Positions 25,615-33,290 are shown, counted from the first letter of the stretch. The stretch: 40,833 bases of DNA from Prosthecobacter sp. (GCF_020439865.1 NZ_JAGRPF010000060.1:1-40833), one strand, 5' to 3'. A program made the numbers and translations. The notes: a model not told the origin generated them from the sequence alone.

Positions 25615-25748
25615 CGAAATCAGAATTTCGAATGACGAATGAAGCCCGAATGTTCGAAATCAGAATCCAAATGATCAATCCCGCGTCACGGGGTTCGTCA
25701 TTCCGGCTTCGACATTGATTCGTCATTCATCATTCTGATTTCGTCATT
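25610..25748. repeat. Long imperfect inverted repeat of AATGACGAAT-type units
   Basis: The arms are 25610-25640 and 25718-25748, about 28 of 31 positions complementary. The outer 17 nt (AATGACGAAATCAGAAT) and inner 10 nt (AATGACGAAT) match perfectly. More degenerate copies of the same words (CGAATG, GAAATCAGAAT, TTCGTCATTCCGG) fill the 77-nt interior, so the element is built of short repeated units in both orientations. The left arm covers the stop codon of the preceding gene, and the right arm ends 6 nt before the thiL start. Base composition is visibly richer in A/T than the flanking genes. It could be a mobile or amplified intergenic repeat and may fold in mRNA. Confidence 0.85.
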
Positions 25749-25754
25749 CCAACC

Positions 25755-26660
25755 ATGCCCACTCTCGCCGACATCGGAGAAGACAAGCTCATTCGCAGAC
25801 TCATGCGCGGCGTGAAACTCGACCGTGATGTCATCGCGGGCGCGGGTGATGACTGCGCCGTCGTCCGCAGCACGAAAAACGAGCACACGCTGCTCAAGAC
25901 CGATGCGCTCGTGCAGGACGTGCACTTCACGCTCGACACGCCGCCGAAGCTCATCGGGCGCAAGGCCATCGCACGTGTCGTCAGCGACTTCGCCGCCATG
26001 GGCGGCACACCGCGGCATGCCATGATCACCCTCGTGGCTCCACCAAACATGGAGGTCGAGTTCCTGAGCGAGATCTATCGCGGCATGAAGGCCATCGCGA
26101 AGAAGTATGGCATCAATCTCGTCGGCGGAGAAACCTCGCGCGGACTGGTGCTCATGCTCTCCGTCTCCATGACCGGCACCGTGCCGTCGAAACGCTGGCT
26201 CTCACGCAGCGAGGGCAAAGCGGGCGACGTGCTCCTTGTCACCGGTCATCTTGGCGGCTCGATCAGAGGCAAGCATCTCAAGTTTGAACCGCGTCTCGAA
26301 GAAGGCCGCTGGCTCTCCGAAAATGCCCACCCGCACGCCATCATGGACATCAGCGACGGTCTCGCCAAGGACCTGCCACGTCTCGCGCTCGCCAGCGGCA
26401 CGCACTTTCAAGTGAACGTGGCTTCCCTGCCCTGCAATCCCGGTTGCACCTTCGATCAGGCCTGGGGCGATGGCGAAGACTACGAACTCCTGCTCGCCGT
26501 GAATCCACGAACATTGCCTTCCTTGATGCGGAAGTGGAATGAAGCCTTCCCCAAACTCCCGCTCACCGTCATTGGCAAACTCGTGCCTCCCGGCGAAGGT
26601 CGCCCGCCGGATTTCGAAAGCACCGGGTGGGATCATTTCGCGCTCAGTTCTGACGCATGA
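25755..26660 (+). CDS. thiL: Thiamine-monophosphate kinase ThiL
   Basis: ThiL phosphorylates thiamine monophosphate to the active cofactor thiamine diphosphate with ATP. The 301-residue protein shows the AIRS/PurM-like two-domain pattern: IGEDKLI at the N-terminus, AGAGDDCAVV (metal-binding D32/D33) and LLKTDALVQDVHF. It continues with the SDFAAMGGTPRHAM helix, LVGGETSRG, IMDISDGLAKDL and WGDGEDYELL. Length is typical (about 320). The stop overlaps the tsaE start by 4 nt. The ATG is in ACCATG with no clear Shine-Dalgarno, because the inverted repeat ends 6 nt upstream. Confidence 0.95.
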   Translation: MPTLADIGEDKLIRRLMRGVKLDRDVIAGAGDDCAVVRSTKNEHTLLKTDALVQDVHFTLDTPPKLIGRKAIARVVSDFAAMGGTPRHAMITLVAPPNMEVEFLSEIYRGMKAIAKKYGINLVGGETSRGLVLMLSVSMTGTVPSKRWLSRSEGKAGDVLLVTGHLGGSIRGKHLKFEPRLEEGRWLSENAHPHAIMDISDGLAKDLPRLALASGTHFQVNVASLPCNPGCTFDQAWGDGEDYELLLAVNPRTLPSLMRKWNEAFPKLPLTVIGKLVPPGEGRPPDFESTGWDHFALSSDA

Positions 26661-27076
26661 TCACGCTTCGCACCGCCGATGACGCCCACGTCTGGGGCAT
26701 GCAGCTCGCACCGACACTTGTGGCGGGCGATGTCATCGCGCTGGTTGGCAATCTCGGTGCGGGCAAGACGCAGATCACGCGCGGGATCGTCGCAGGCATG
26801 GAATCGACGTCCGATGTGACGAGTCCCACCTTCACGCTGGTTCACGAATACCTCGACGGCCGTTTGCCGGTCTTCCATTTCGATTTCTACCGCATGGAAA
26901 ACGCCGCCGAGGTCATCGGCATCGGCTGGGACGAGTTCCTCACCGAACCCGGCGTCATCGTCGTCGAGTGGGCCGACATGTTTCCTGATCTGATGCCGCC
27001 AAACACCCGCTGGTATCACATCGAAGCCTTGCCGGATGGCTCGCGCCGTGTCACGGAAGGGCCGCCCGCTCAATGA
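26657..27076 (+). CDS. tsaE: tRNA threonylcarbamoyladenosine biosynthesis ATPase TsaE
   Basis: TsaE is the ATPase of the TsaBDE complex that makes t6A37 in ANN-decoding tRNAs. The 139-residue protein has Walker A GNLGAGKT at 31-38, the SPTFTLVHEY segment (switch region with Glu64), HFDFYRM (Walker B-like Asp) and VVEWADMF near the C-terminus, all family hallmarks. It overlaps thiL by 4 nt and tsaB by 4 nt, which supports co-translation with its partner TsaB. Confidence 0.96.
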   Translation: MITLRTADDAHVWGMQLAPTLVAGDVIALVGNLGAGKTQITRGIVAGMESTSDVTSPTFTLVHEYLDGRLPVFHFDFYRMENAAEVIGIGWDEFLTEPGVIVVEWADMFPDLMPPNTRWYHIEALPDGSRRVTEGPPAQ

Positions 27077-27720
27077 CACAGACTCTTCTCGCCCTCGATC
27101 TCTCCACCGCCCACGGCAGCATCGCCGTCGTGCGTGGGGACGACGTGCTGTTCCGGTCTTCGTTTCAGTCCGAGCGCTCGCACAACGCGCAGGTCTTTGC
27201 GCCGCTGCGTGAAGCACTCGCGGCTGCGGGCGATGAGCTCACTGGCATCGTCATCGGCAACGGCCCCGGCTCCTACACCGGAGTGCGCATCGCCATCGCT
27301 GCGGCGCAGGGCATCGCGCTGTCGCGAAAGGTTGGGTGCATCGGCTGGTCTTCGCTCACCGCGCCCGATGTCGAGGCGCCGGCCAGTTACTCGATCGTCG
27401 GTGATGCACGCCGCCAGAGCTTCTACCTCGCCCGCGTGCAGGAGGGCCGCCTGCTGCCCGATCTTGAAATCGTTTCCGCCGATGTGGCACGCGAGCGCAC
27501 CGCGAACGGCGACACCTGGCTGACCTTTGACCCGAAGCCGCCGCTGGCGCTTTCTCAAGTCATTGCCGCCAGACCAGATGCGGCAAAGCTGGCGAAGGCG
27601 GTGCAAACGTTGAGCGCCGACGAGCTTGCCGAACTCGCCGCCCGACCTCTCATTCCGCACTATCTCGCCGAGGCCTTCATCACGATGCCGAAGCGTCCTG
27701 TCATCACCTCCCAACCCTGA
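27073..27720 (+). CDS. tsaB: tRNA threonylcarbamoyladenosine biosynthesis protein TsaB
   Basis: TsaB is the catalytically inactive ASKHA-fold partner of TsaD in t6A synthesis. The 215-residue protein starts LLALDLSTAHGSIAV, has the SHNAQVFAPLREAL segment and the signature GNGPGSYTGVRIAIAAAQGIA that forms the dimer interface. Length is usual for TsaB (about 230) and too short for TsaD (about 340). Its start overlaps the tsaE stop by 4 nt. tsaD is not in the window. Confidence 0.94.
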   Translation: MTQTLLALDLSTAHGSIAVVRGDDVLFRSSFQSERSHNAQVFAPLREALAAAGDELTGIVIGNGPGSYTGVRIAIAAAQGIALSRKVGCIGWSSLTAPDVEAPASYSIVGDARRQSFYLARVQEGRLLPDLEIVSADVARERTANGDTWLTFDPKPPLALSQVIAARPDAAKLAKAVQTLSADELAELAARPLIPHYLAEAFITMPKRPVITSQP

Positions 27721-27724
27721 CACC

Positions 27725-28573
27725 ATGAAACCCGAACCCATTTCCCATCATGTTTCCGAATGGGGCGAAGGCCCGATCTGGCACGGCGACCGCCTGCTCT
27801 ATGTCGACATCGAAGCGCACAAGATCATCGCTTTCACGCCCACCAGCGGAGAAGAAAAGATCTGGGATGTCGGGCAGCGCGTCGGCACCGTGGTGCCGCG
27901 TGCGAGCGGCGGACTGGTGTGGGCGGGCGACCACGGCTTCTATTTTCTCGATGAGGCCACCGGCGTCAGCACGCCGATCGCCGATCCCGAACCGGATCTG
28001 CCGGACAATCGTTTCAACGACGGCAAATGCGATCCCGCCGGACGTCTCTGGGCCGGCACCATCAACTTGAAGAAACAGGCCGAGGCCGCGCTCTACTGCC
28101 TGAACACCGATCTTCTCGTGAAGAAAAAGTTCGCCCCCGTCACGAACTCCAACGGCATCATCTGGAGCCGCGACACGCGCACGATGTATTACATCGACAC
28201 CCCCAGCAAAAAGCTGCGCGCCTTTGACTTCGACAACGACCACGGCGTCATCAGCAACGAGCGCGTCGTGTGGGACACCAGCGCGGATGCCTCCGTGCCT
28301 GACGGCATGACCATCGACAGCGAGGACCGTCTCTGGGTGGCCTTCTGCCACGGCGCGAAGGTCGTGTGCTTCGATCCCAAAACGCAGAAGGTCGAGATGC
28401 AGATCGACTTTCCCTGCATCGAAACCACCGCCTGCGCCTTCGGCGGACCGGATCTGCGCGATCTCTACATCACCACCGGGAAGAAACCCGGACTCGATGA
28501 AGCCGAGGCCGGCCGTCTCTTCGTCTGTCGTCCCGGCGCGCAGGGCGTGCCCGCGTTCGTCTTCGGCGGATGA
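27725..28573 (+). CDS. Cytosolic SMP-30/gluconolactonase/regucalcin-family protein
   Basis: The 282-residue product has no signal peptide. It shows the classic SMP-30 metal site: Glu in WGEGPIWHG, the FNDGKCDPAGRLWAGT signature, Asn in TNSNGIIWS and Asp in VPDGMTIDSEDRLWVA. This is closer to regucalcin and bacterial gluconolactonase than the exported homologue at 15523-16506. Likely a sugar lactonase; substrate unknown. It begins 4 nt after tsaB, so it may be the last gene of the thiL operon, though functionally unrelated. I chose ATG 27725 because the longer in-frame version adds only low-quality residues that overlap tsaB. Its stop directly abuts the stop of the convergent gene. Confidence 0.92.
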   Translation: MKPEPISHHVSEWGEGPIWHGDRLLYVDIEAHKIIAFTPTSGEEKIWDVGQRVGTVVPRASGGLVWAGDHGFYFLDEATGVSTPIADPEPDLPDNRFNDGKCDPAGRLWAGTINLKKQAEAALYCLNTDLLVKKKFAPVTNSNGIIWSRDTRTMYYIDTPSKKLRAFDFDNDHGVISNERVVWDTSADASVPDGMTIDSEDRLWVAFCHGAKVVCFDPKTQKVEMQIDFPCIETTACAFGGPDLRDLYITTGKKPGLDEAEAGRLFVCRPGAQGVPAFVFGG

Positions 28574-29581
28574 TCAGCCCCCGTCGCCGCTGAGGATCAC
28601 CGGCGCCTTGCGCCGCACACCGATGTAAACAGGTGAGCGCTGGCGTTCGAGCCACCGGTGGGTGAACGGAAGCTGGTTGTTGAAGGCGTGGAAATGCCAC
28701 GGGCCGTCGTCGGTGCGGATGGAATACTGCAGCGCGCGTCCGCCGTCCAGCAGCGTGGCGTGCTGCACGTCGAGCTTGCGCGCGATCTCGGTCACCTCGC
28801 TCACGTTCATCACTCCGCCGTCTCCGGAGAGGACAAAGACGATCATGCCGTCCTTGCGCATGCCGCCCAGCGCGCGGTAGCTGATCTTCGATCCGTCGAA
28901 GAACTCGTCCGGCTTGAGGTCCACATAGGAAAAGGTGGTGTGGTTCTTCATCACCGAGGGATAGACCTGGCAGCCCTCCTGGATCAGGCCGGGCACCTCG
29001 TTCAGCAGCGACTTCGGCCCGAACCACGGGCGGCCGTCCTTCACGAAGAAGCAGCCGCTCCATTCGCCGAACGGCACATTCACCTGCCGGCCCTCGTGAT
29101 ACACCCAGCCCATCGGCCGCCCTTTCGGATCGCGGAAGTTTCCGGTGATGCAGAACCACAGGTTCTCCTCGGACATCCGCTCGCTCGAGGTCGTGAGCTC
29201 AAACTTCGGCCGGTAGGTCGTCATGAAATCAAAGCGCTCGGGTGACAGCGTCACCACCTGCACCTCCGCGCCGAAGACGCGCTGCGCCATGTCGGCGAGC
29301 GCACCGCCCTCCCGGCGCACCCTGAGCGTGGACCACACCATCCCCGTCTCACGATGGCGCTCGATCAGCGCCGCCTCGAGATCCCCCACCGTCAGCGCCA
29401 CGGCGGGTTTCCAGTCGCCGCGTTTGGTGCGGATCTGCAGCGGGTTTTTGGAATCCCGCACGCTGACGGCCACCAGGTTGCTGTTCAGATTGAAGAAGAA
29501 CTCACCGGCACACCACACCACCAGCAGGCCGAGGAGGGCCAGCAGCAGCAGTTTTTTCAAACATCCGCGTTTTCCGGGCAT
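28574..29581 (-). CDS. Phosphodiester glycosidase-like (NAGPA/DUF2233) membrane-anchored protein
   Basis: The 335-residue product starts with a basic N-terminus and a single hydrophobic helix (about 10-30, LLLLALLGLLVVW), which serves as signal anchor. The C-terminal half has the pattern of the NAGPA/DUF2233 domain: WSGCFFVKDGRPWFGP, MIVFVLSGDGGVMNVSEV and ATLLDGGRALQYSI, with the conserved Asp-Gly-Gly. Members remove N-acetylglucosamine from phosphodiesters, or act on cell-wall glycans in bacteria. Substrate here is unknown. I chose ATG 29581 because it directly precedes the basic residues. Convergent with the SMP-30 gene with no spacer between stops. Confidence 0.8.
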   Translation of the reverse strand: MPGKRGCLKKLLLLALLGLLVVWCAGEFFFNLNSNLVAVSVRDSKNPLQIRTKRGDWKPAVALTVGDLEAALIERHRETGMVWSTLRVRREGGALADMAQRVFGAEVQVVTLSPERFDFMTTYRPKFELTTSSERMSEENLWFCITGNFRDPKGRPMGWVYHEGRQVNVPFGEWSGCFFVKDGRPWFGPKSLLNEVPGLIQEGCQVYPSVMKNHTTFSYVDLKPDEFFDGSKISYRALGGMRKDGMIVFVLSGDGGVMNVSEVTEIARKLDVQHATLLDGGRALQYSIRTDDGPWHFHAFNNQLPFTHRWLERQRSPVYIGVRRKAPVILSGDGG

Positions 29582-29681
29582 GAGACCGCCAGCATGAAGC
29601 ACATGACATGCCGATCAAGAACGATGTCACCACAGCGAGTTGAAGATTGATTCGCACGGAGCCCTGCCCAAGCATCCCTGC

Positions 29682-30974
29682 ATGATGATGAAACCGCTCT
29701 CCGCCCTCTTTCTCCTCGCCGCTCTCAGCCTGCAGGCCCAGACACCGGCTCCCTCTCTCACACTCAAGGCGGTCACCGATCACGCCGACGCTTTGTATCA
29801 TGTCGGTGACACGGCCACCTTCACCATCGAGGCCATGCAGGACGGCAAACCGCTCGCCGAAGGCAAGGTCGTCTGCGTGCTCTCCAAAGACGGCGTGCAG
29901 CCGCAGCCGCCGCAGACCTTGAACGTGAAGGACGGCAAGGCCACGCTCGTCGGCAAGCTCGATGAGCCCGGCTTTCTGCAACTGCGCGTGACGAGCGGCA
30001 AGGCCTCCGCCATGGCCGCCGCAGGTTACGATCCGCTCGAACTCAAGCCCAGCATGCCCGTGCCGGAGGACTTCGACGCTTTCTGGAATGCGCAGAAGGC
30101 CGAACTCGCGAAGGTGCCGATGAAATCCACCCTCACTCCCGTGACGAGTCCTTCCAAAGCGGTCGAAGCCTTTGATGTGCAGATCGACTGCGTCGGCAAA
30201 CCGGTGAGCGGTTACTTCGGCCGCTTCAAAGGCGCGAAACCCAAATCTCTTCCCGCCATCCTTCACGTACACGGCGCCGGCGTGCGCAGTTCCAATCTCG
30301 GCAGCGTTTCATGGGCGGCCAACGAAGGCGGCATGCTCTCGCTCGACATCAACGCCCACGGCCTGCCCAATGGAAAACCCAAGGAGTTCTACGATGCCCT
30401 TGCCGCCGGTGAACTGAAGGACTACCGCACGGCGGGCAACAAGGATCGCGAGACGGTCTATTTCAAAGGCATGTTCCTGCGCCTGCTCCGCGCCCTCGAC
30501 TTCCTCACCGCGCAGCCCGAGTGGGATGGCAAAACGCTCATCGTCTATGGTGCCAGCCAGGGCGGCTTCCAGGCCTTCGCCGCCGGCGGACTCGACGAAC
30601 GCGTCACCTTCTTCTGCGCCGGAGTCCCTGCAGGCTGTGATCACACCGGCAGTCAGGCCAACCGCATCGCCGGCTGGCCGAAGCTCGTCCCGCTCGATGC
30701 CGAAGGAAAGGCGGACCCCGCCGCGCTTCAGGCCTCGCGCTATTTTGACAACGTCAATTTCGCCACCCGCGCCCAATGCCGCGGCGCCGTCGTCACCGTC
30801 GGCTTCATCGACACCACCTGCCCGCCCACCAGCGTCTATGCCGCCTACAACGCCCTCACCCTTCCCAAGGCCATCCACACCGACGTCCTCACCGGTCACA
30901 CCAGCACTCCCGCCGCCAGCAAGTTCATGCAGGAGGCCGCCTTCAAGCATGTGCGTGAAATGAAAAAGCCGTGA
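29682..30974 (+). CDS. Secreted acetyl xylan esterase / cephalosporin deacetylase-like hydrolase (CE7)
   Basis: The 430-residue product has a signal peptide (MMMKPLSALFLLAALSLQAQ), an N-terminal beta domain (about 25-115) and a C-terminal alpha/beta hydrolase. The catalytic triad is predicted as S292 (YGASQGGFQAF), D377 (GFIDTTCPPTS) and H406 (GHTST). The GxSQGG nucleophile elbow and VPEDFDAFWNAQKAEL before the hydrolase domain are typical of the AXE1 family. It would remove acetyl groups from xylan or other polysaccharides outside the cytoplasm. Three consecutive ATG codons (29682, 29685, 29688) make the exact start ambiguous. An upstream in-frame ATG at 29640 would disturb the signal peptide. 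Confidence 0.87.
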   Translation: MMMKPLSALFLLAALSLQAQTPAPSLTLKAVTDHADALYHVGDTATFTIEAMQDGKPLAEGKVVCVLSKDGVQPQPPQTLNVKDGKATLVGKLDEPGFLQLRVTSGKASAMAAAGYDPLELKPSMPVPEDFDAFWNAQKAELAKVPMKSTLTPVTSPSKAVEAFDVQIDCVGKPVSGYFGRFKGAKPKSLPAILHVHGAGVRSSNLGSVSWAANEGGMLSLDINAHGLPNGKPKEFYDALAAGELKDYRTAGNKDRETVYFKGMFLRLLRALDFLTAQPEWDGKTLIVYGASQGGFQAFAAGGLDERVTFFCAGVPAGCDHTGSQANRIAGWPKLVPLDAEGKADPAALQASRYFDNVNFATRAQCRGAVVTVGFIDTTCPPTSVYAAYNALTLPKAIHTDVLTGHTSTPAASKFMQEAAFKHVREMKKP

Positions 30975-31015
30975 GGCTCCCATGAAGCCGAAGGGCAACA
31001 CTCCCGCGTTGTCTT

Positions 31016-31183
31016 CCATGGTAGGGACGCACTTCTGGAAAGGGGCGCGGGCACTCTTGCCCGCTGCTTGGAAGATGCGGGTAGGAACGCGCTTCATCCT
31101 TCGCAGTCTTGCTACGGAGAATGGACACGGCGCGCCCCATTTTTTTCATCGGCTCCCGCGCTCCTGCGTTGCCCACTTCGGCA
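31016..31183. repeat. Left member of a dispersed repeat pair
   Basis: Block A, 31016-31032 (CCATGGTAGGGACGCAC), is inverted at 32379-32395 with 16 of 17 matches. Block B, 31159-31183, is inverted at 32419-32443 with 24 of 25 matches. The order of A and B is not reversed between the two sites, so this is not one simple inverted copy but a mosaic of repeat modules. A hairpin (31047-31053 with 31058-31064) lies between the blocks. Confidence 0.8.
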
Positions 31184-31267
31184 AGGCGGAACCGAAGCGA
31201 AGATAGCCCGCCGCAGGCTGCCCGCAGGGATGGCGCAGCCAGGCAACCTTGCCCTCCCGCCTTTGAG

Positions 31268-31348
31268 CGGCCCCTACGAGAATCGAACTCGTGTCGTGTG
31301 CGAGTTTGTCAGCTCTCTTCCGCCCACGTGAAGACCCCGTTGGGGAGC
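31268..31348 (-). pseudogene. Degenerate tRNA-like sequence with an intact T-arm
   Basis: On the minus strand, positions 31292-31276 form a perfect T-arm: 5-bp stem ACGAG/CTCGT with 7-nt loop TTCGATT. The sequence AGGGGCC plus discriminator G follows as the 3' acceptor strand. Upstream, the order of words resembles a tRNA (CTGACAA like an anticodon loop reading GAC, then a GCGG/AGAG D-arm-like part). However, the anticodon stem does not pair, and the 5' acceptor candidate near 31348 pairs at only about 5 of 7 positions. I read it as a decayed or truncated tRNA, not a working gene. It could be the scar of a past integration. Confidence 0.35.
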
Positions 31349-31462
31349 GGGTGAAAAATATTTTCAGAGCTCACGCAGAGTTGGGACGCGGACCGGTAAT
31401 CCATCAGCAGAGAGGCAAACCTGCCGATCGATTCAAACAAACAACAAACACATCCGCATCCC

Positions 31463-31624
31463 ATGAAAACGAAACTCACCCTGTCCCTCCTGCTCCTCAT
31501 CACCTGCGCGTCCTTCACCCAGGCGCGGGCCGACCAGTCCTTCACCGACCGCGTGAAACAGGTGCTCACGGAACGCCCGCACTCCGTGCGCACTCCCACC
31601 GCCGTGGCCGCCGTCCGCGGTTAA
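31463..31624 (+). CDS. Tiny predicted exported protein 1 (53 aa)
   Basis: The frame reads 53 residues. The signal peptide MKTKLTLSLLLLITCASFTQ has predicted cleavage near ARA-DQS (about 23), leaving a mature peptide of about 30 residues, basic and rich in Val/Thr/Arg (FTDRVKQVLTERPHSVRTP). No family recognised. It is the first of three consecutive small genes on this strand whose products all start MKT, carry a signal peptide and have a mature part beginning with Asp. A Cys in the signal region (ITC) is a weak lipobox candidate. The regular signal peptide and clean frame argue that it is real, but the short length leaves doubt. Confidence 0.55.
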   Translation: MKTKLTLSLLLLITCASFTQARADQSFTDRVKQVLTERPHSVRTPTAVAAVRG

Positions 31625-31675
31625 CCACCCACCTCCAAAAACCCTCATCTCCATCCTTCAACCCACCCCACCCTT

Positions 31676-31921
31676 ATGAAAACGACCTTTCTTCATCTCT
31701 GCCTCCTCACCGCCGCCTTTGCCGGCGCCCATGCCGACACGCTGGACCGTCTGCCCACCTGCCCGCCGGAATTTCCAAAGTTCCCCAAACCGATCCGTCC
31801 CTGCCTGCCGCTGCCGCCCACCGCGGATCCCTGGGACCAGTTTGCGGTCACCGGAACGGACGACGGCTGCGTGAAGCTGCCAGGCAAGCCCATCCGCACC
31901 TCCACCACCCGCCCCGTCTGA
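31676..31921 (+). CDS. Tiny predicted exported protein 2 (81 aa, Pro- and Cys-containing)
   Basis: The 81-residue product has a clear signal peptide (MKTTFLHLCLLTAAFAGAHA, cleavage before Asp21). The mature domain of about 60 residues is rich in proline (PTCPPEFPKFPKPIRPCLPLPP) and has three Cys. It is probably an extended, envelope- or surface-exposed peptide. No family recognised. It begins 51 nt after the first tiny gene. Its signal peptide closely resembles that of the third protein (MKTxxLHL), which suggests the signal parts are related while the mature parts differ. Confidence 0.6.
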   Translation: MKTTFLHLCLLTAAFAGAHADTLDRLPTCPPEFPKFPKPIRPCLPLPPTADPWDQFAVTGTDDGCVKLPGKPIRTSTTRPV

Positions 31922-32066
31922 ACGAAGCACCAGAAACAGCGGCCTACGGAACACACGGAACACACGAAAAGGCGTCCGGCTCCTGATCCGATCCTTTTTG
32001 AGCCTCTTTCGTATTTTTCGGCCAACTCAAAAACGAAGAACCAAGAACCAAGAACCCACACTCGTC

Positions 32067-32309
32067 ATGAAAACATCCCTCCATCTCATGCTGCTGCTCC
32101 TCGCCGCCGTGCAGGCACCGCTCTCCGCGGCGGACTCGAATGACAAGCTCGACGCGGCGAAGAAACTCGTCGAGCGCATCCGCGAGGCGGATCCGCCCCG
32201 CGAATCCGGCAGCACCCGCACGCCGGAACAGGCGATCAAGGAATACAAGGAGTCGGGCTCGGCCAACGCAGGCTATCACCTGAAGTTCAACCCCGTTCCC
32301 CCTCCGTGA
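32067..32309 (+). CDS. Tiny predicted exported protein 3 (80 aa)
   Basis: The 80-residue product has a signal peptide (MKTSLHLMLLLLAAVQAPLSA, cleavage near AA-DSN). The mature domain of about 58 residues is a charged amphipathic helix (NDKLDAAKKLVERIREADPP) followed by a polar segment ending in FNPVPPP. No family recognised. I chose the ATG at 32067 over an earlier in-frame codon because it gives the signal peptide. It is followed by 227 nt of hairpin-rich non-coding DNA and then the sigma factor. Confidence 0.62.
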   Translation: MKTSLHLMLLLLAAVQAPLSAADSNDKLDAAKKLVERIREADPPRESGSTRTPEQAIKEYKESGSANAGYHLKFNPVPPP

Positions 32310-32340
32310 TGCCCTGTCCAAGGAACGAACAGGAAAACCG

Positions 32341-32480
32341 AAGGCAGCGGACAAACCATCCGCTGCCTTCGCTCGTTGGTGCGTCCCTACCGTGGATGGG
32401 AGGGCAGACCGCCGTGTCTGCCGAAGTCGGCAACGCAGGAGCGTTGCCCTCCCGTGGAATGACGGGACCTGGAAGGTCCC
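32341..32480. repeat. Array of four hairpins between the tiny exported proteins and the sigma factor
   Basis: Four stem-loops lie in 140 nt. 32341-32351 pairs with 32359-32369 (11 bp perfect, AAGGCAGCGGA, 7-nt loop). 32403-32408 pairs with 32417-32422 (GGCAGA). 32429-32436 pairs with 32441-32448 (GGCAACGC, loop AGGA). 32464-32469 pairs with 32475-32480 (GGGACC). Blocks at 32379-32395 and 32419-32443 are inverted copies of blocks in the gap at 30975-31462. The first hairpin could end the transcript of the tiny genes, although no T run follows. The rest looks like repetitive extragenic DNA. Confidence 0.8.
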
Positions 32481-32536
32481 GCTCCTTGGCCACCCGGCAG
32501 GCTTGCCGTTTTCACTTTGCCCGGTAGCGTGCGCGC

Positions 32537-33280
32537 ATGAGCACCGAGGGCGAGATGTTTCCACCAACACGATGGTCACAACTGGACCGCCTCAAAGCGG
32601 GCGATGAAACGGAGAAGCGCGAAGTTTTGGGCACGCTCTACCAGCTCTACCGCAGGCCGGTGATGGCCTTCCTGACACGCCGCGGCTTCGGCCACGAGAA
32701 GGCGGAGGACATGGTGCAGAATTTCTTCCTCTACTCGATGCAGCATCATCTGTTTGAAAAGGCGGACACGGAACGCGGCCGCTTCCGCGGGCTGATGCTC
32801 TCCGCGCTGCAGCATTACGCCGCCAACGCGCACCGGCATGACCAGGCGCAGCAACGCAGGCCTGCGGGCGGATTCGTCGCAGCGGACGAGGTGATGGCCG
32901 AAGGCGGCAACAGCGCCATCCTGGGCGTGGACCGTCACACACCGGAGGACGCCTTCACGCAGTCATGGGCGCGGACGCTGCTCGCGCGCGTGGTGGACAC
33001 GCTGGAGCAGGAATGCCGGAGCACCGGCAAGCAGACGCACTTCGAGATCTTTAAACGCTTCATGCTGCTGCCCATCCTCGACGGCGTGCCCGCGCCTTCG
33101 CAGCGCGACATGGCGGGCGAGTTTGGACTCACGGAAAAGGAAGTGGCCAACCGCCTCGTCACCGCACGCCGCGCCTACCAGAGACTGTTGCGCGAGGAGA
33201 TCGCCCAATACGCGGCGGACAGCACGGAGGTGGACGCGGAGATCCGTGATCTGTTTGCCACACTCAGCAGGCCTGCCTGA
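32537..33280 (+). CDS. RNA polymerase sigma factor, ECF-like (divergent sigma-70 family)
   Basis: The 247-residue protein has a sigma-2-like region at about 30-75 (LYQLYRRPVMAFLTRRGF, then HEKAEDMVQNFFL) and a sigma-4-like helix-turn-helix at about 190-228 (SQRDMAGEFGLTEKEVANRL, then TARRAYQRLLREE). The middle is longer than in ordinary ECF factors. The pattern fits the large atypical sigma group found in Planctomycetes and Verrucomicrobia near Hanks kinases. No transmembrane anti-sigma factor is encoded next to it. The kinase gene starts 10 nt after its stop, so the pair is surely co-expressed and a kinase-controlled sigma factor is the natural hypothesis. Its target genes are unknown; the small exported genes upstream are candidates. 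Confidence 0.82.
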   Translation: MSTEGEMFPPTRWSQLDRLKAGDETEKREVLGTLYQLYRRPVMAFLTRRGFGHEKAEDMVQNFFLYSMQHHLFEKADTERGRFRGLMLSALQHYAANAHRHDQAQQRRPAGGFVAADEVMAEGGNSAILGVDRHTPEDAFTQSWARTLLARVVDTLEQECRSTGKQTHFEIFKRFMLLPILDGVPAPSQRDMAGEFGLTEKEVANRLVTARRAYQRLLREEIAQYAADSTEVDAEIRDLFATLSRPA

Positions 33281-33290
33281 AACTCCCGCC

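Larger units (their letters stand above)
30975..31462. other. Non-coding gap of 488 bp with repeats and a tRNA-like remnant
   Basis: I see no convincing gene here: the open frames are short and lack codon character. The gap holds two blocks (31016-31032 and 31159-31183) that recur in inverted orientation in the gap at 32310-32536. It also has a perfect 7-bp hairpin at 31047-31064 (GCGGGCA, loop CTCT) and a degenerate tRNA-like sequence on the minus strand at 31268-31348. It separates the hydrolase gene from the cluster of tiny exported proteins. Confidence 0.7.

Noticed and set aside
31268..31348. A functional tRNA gene or the 3' end of a tmRNA
   Set aside because: Only the T-arm and 3' acceptor are convincing; the anticodon stem does not pair, and I found no ALAA-type tag frame or matching 5' end upstream.
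32341..32369. Intrinsic terminator
   Set aside because: The 11-bp stem is perfect but lacks a following T run, and it is part of a repeated hairpin array, so I list it as repeat rather than terminator.
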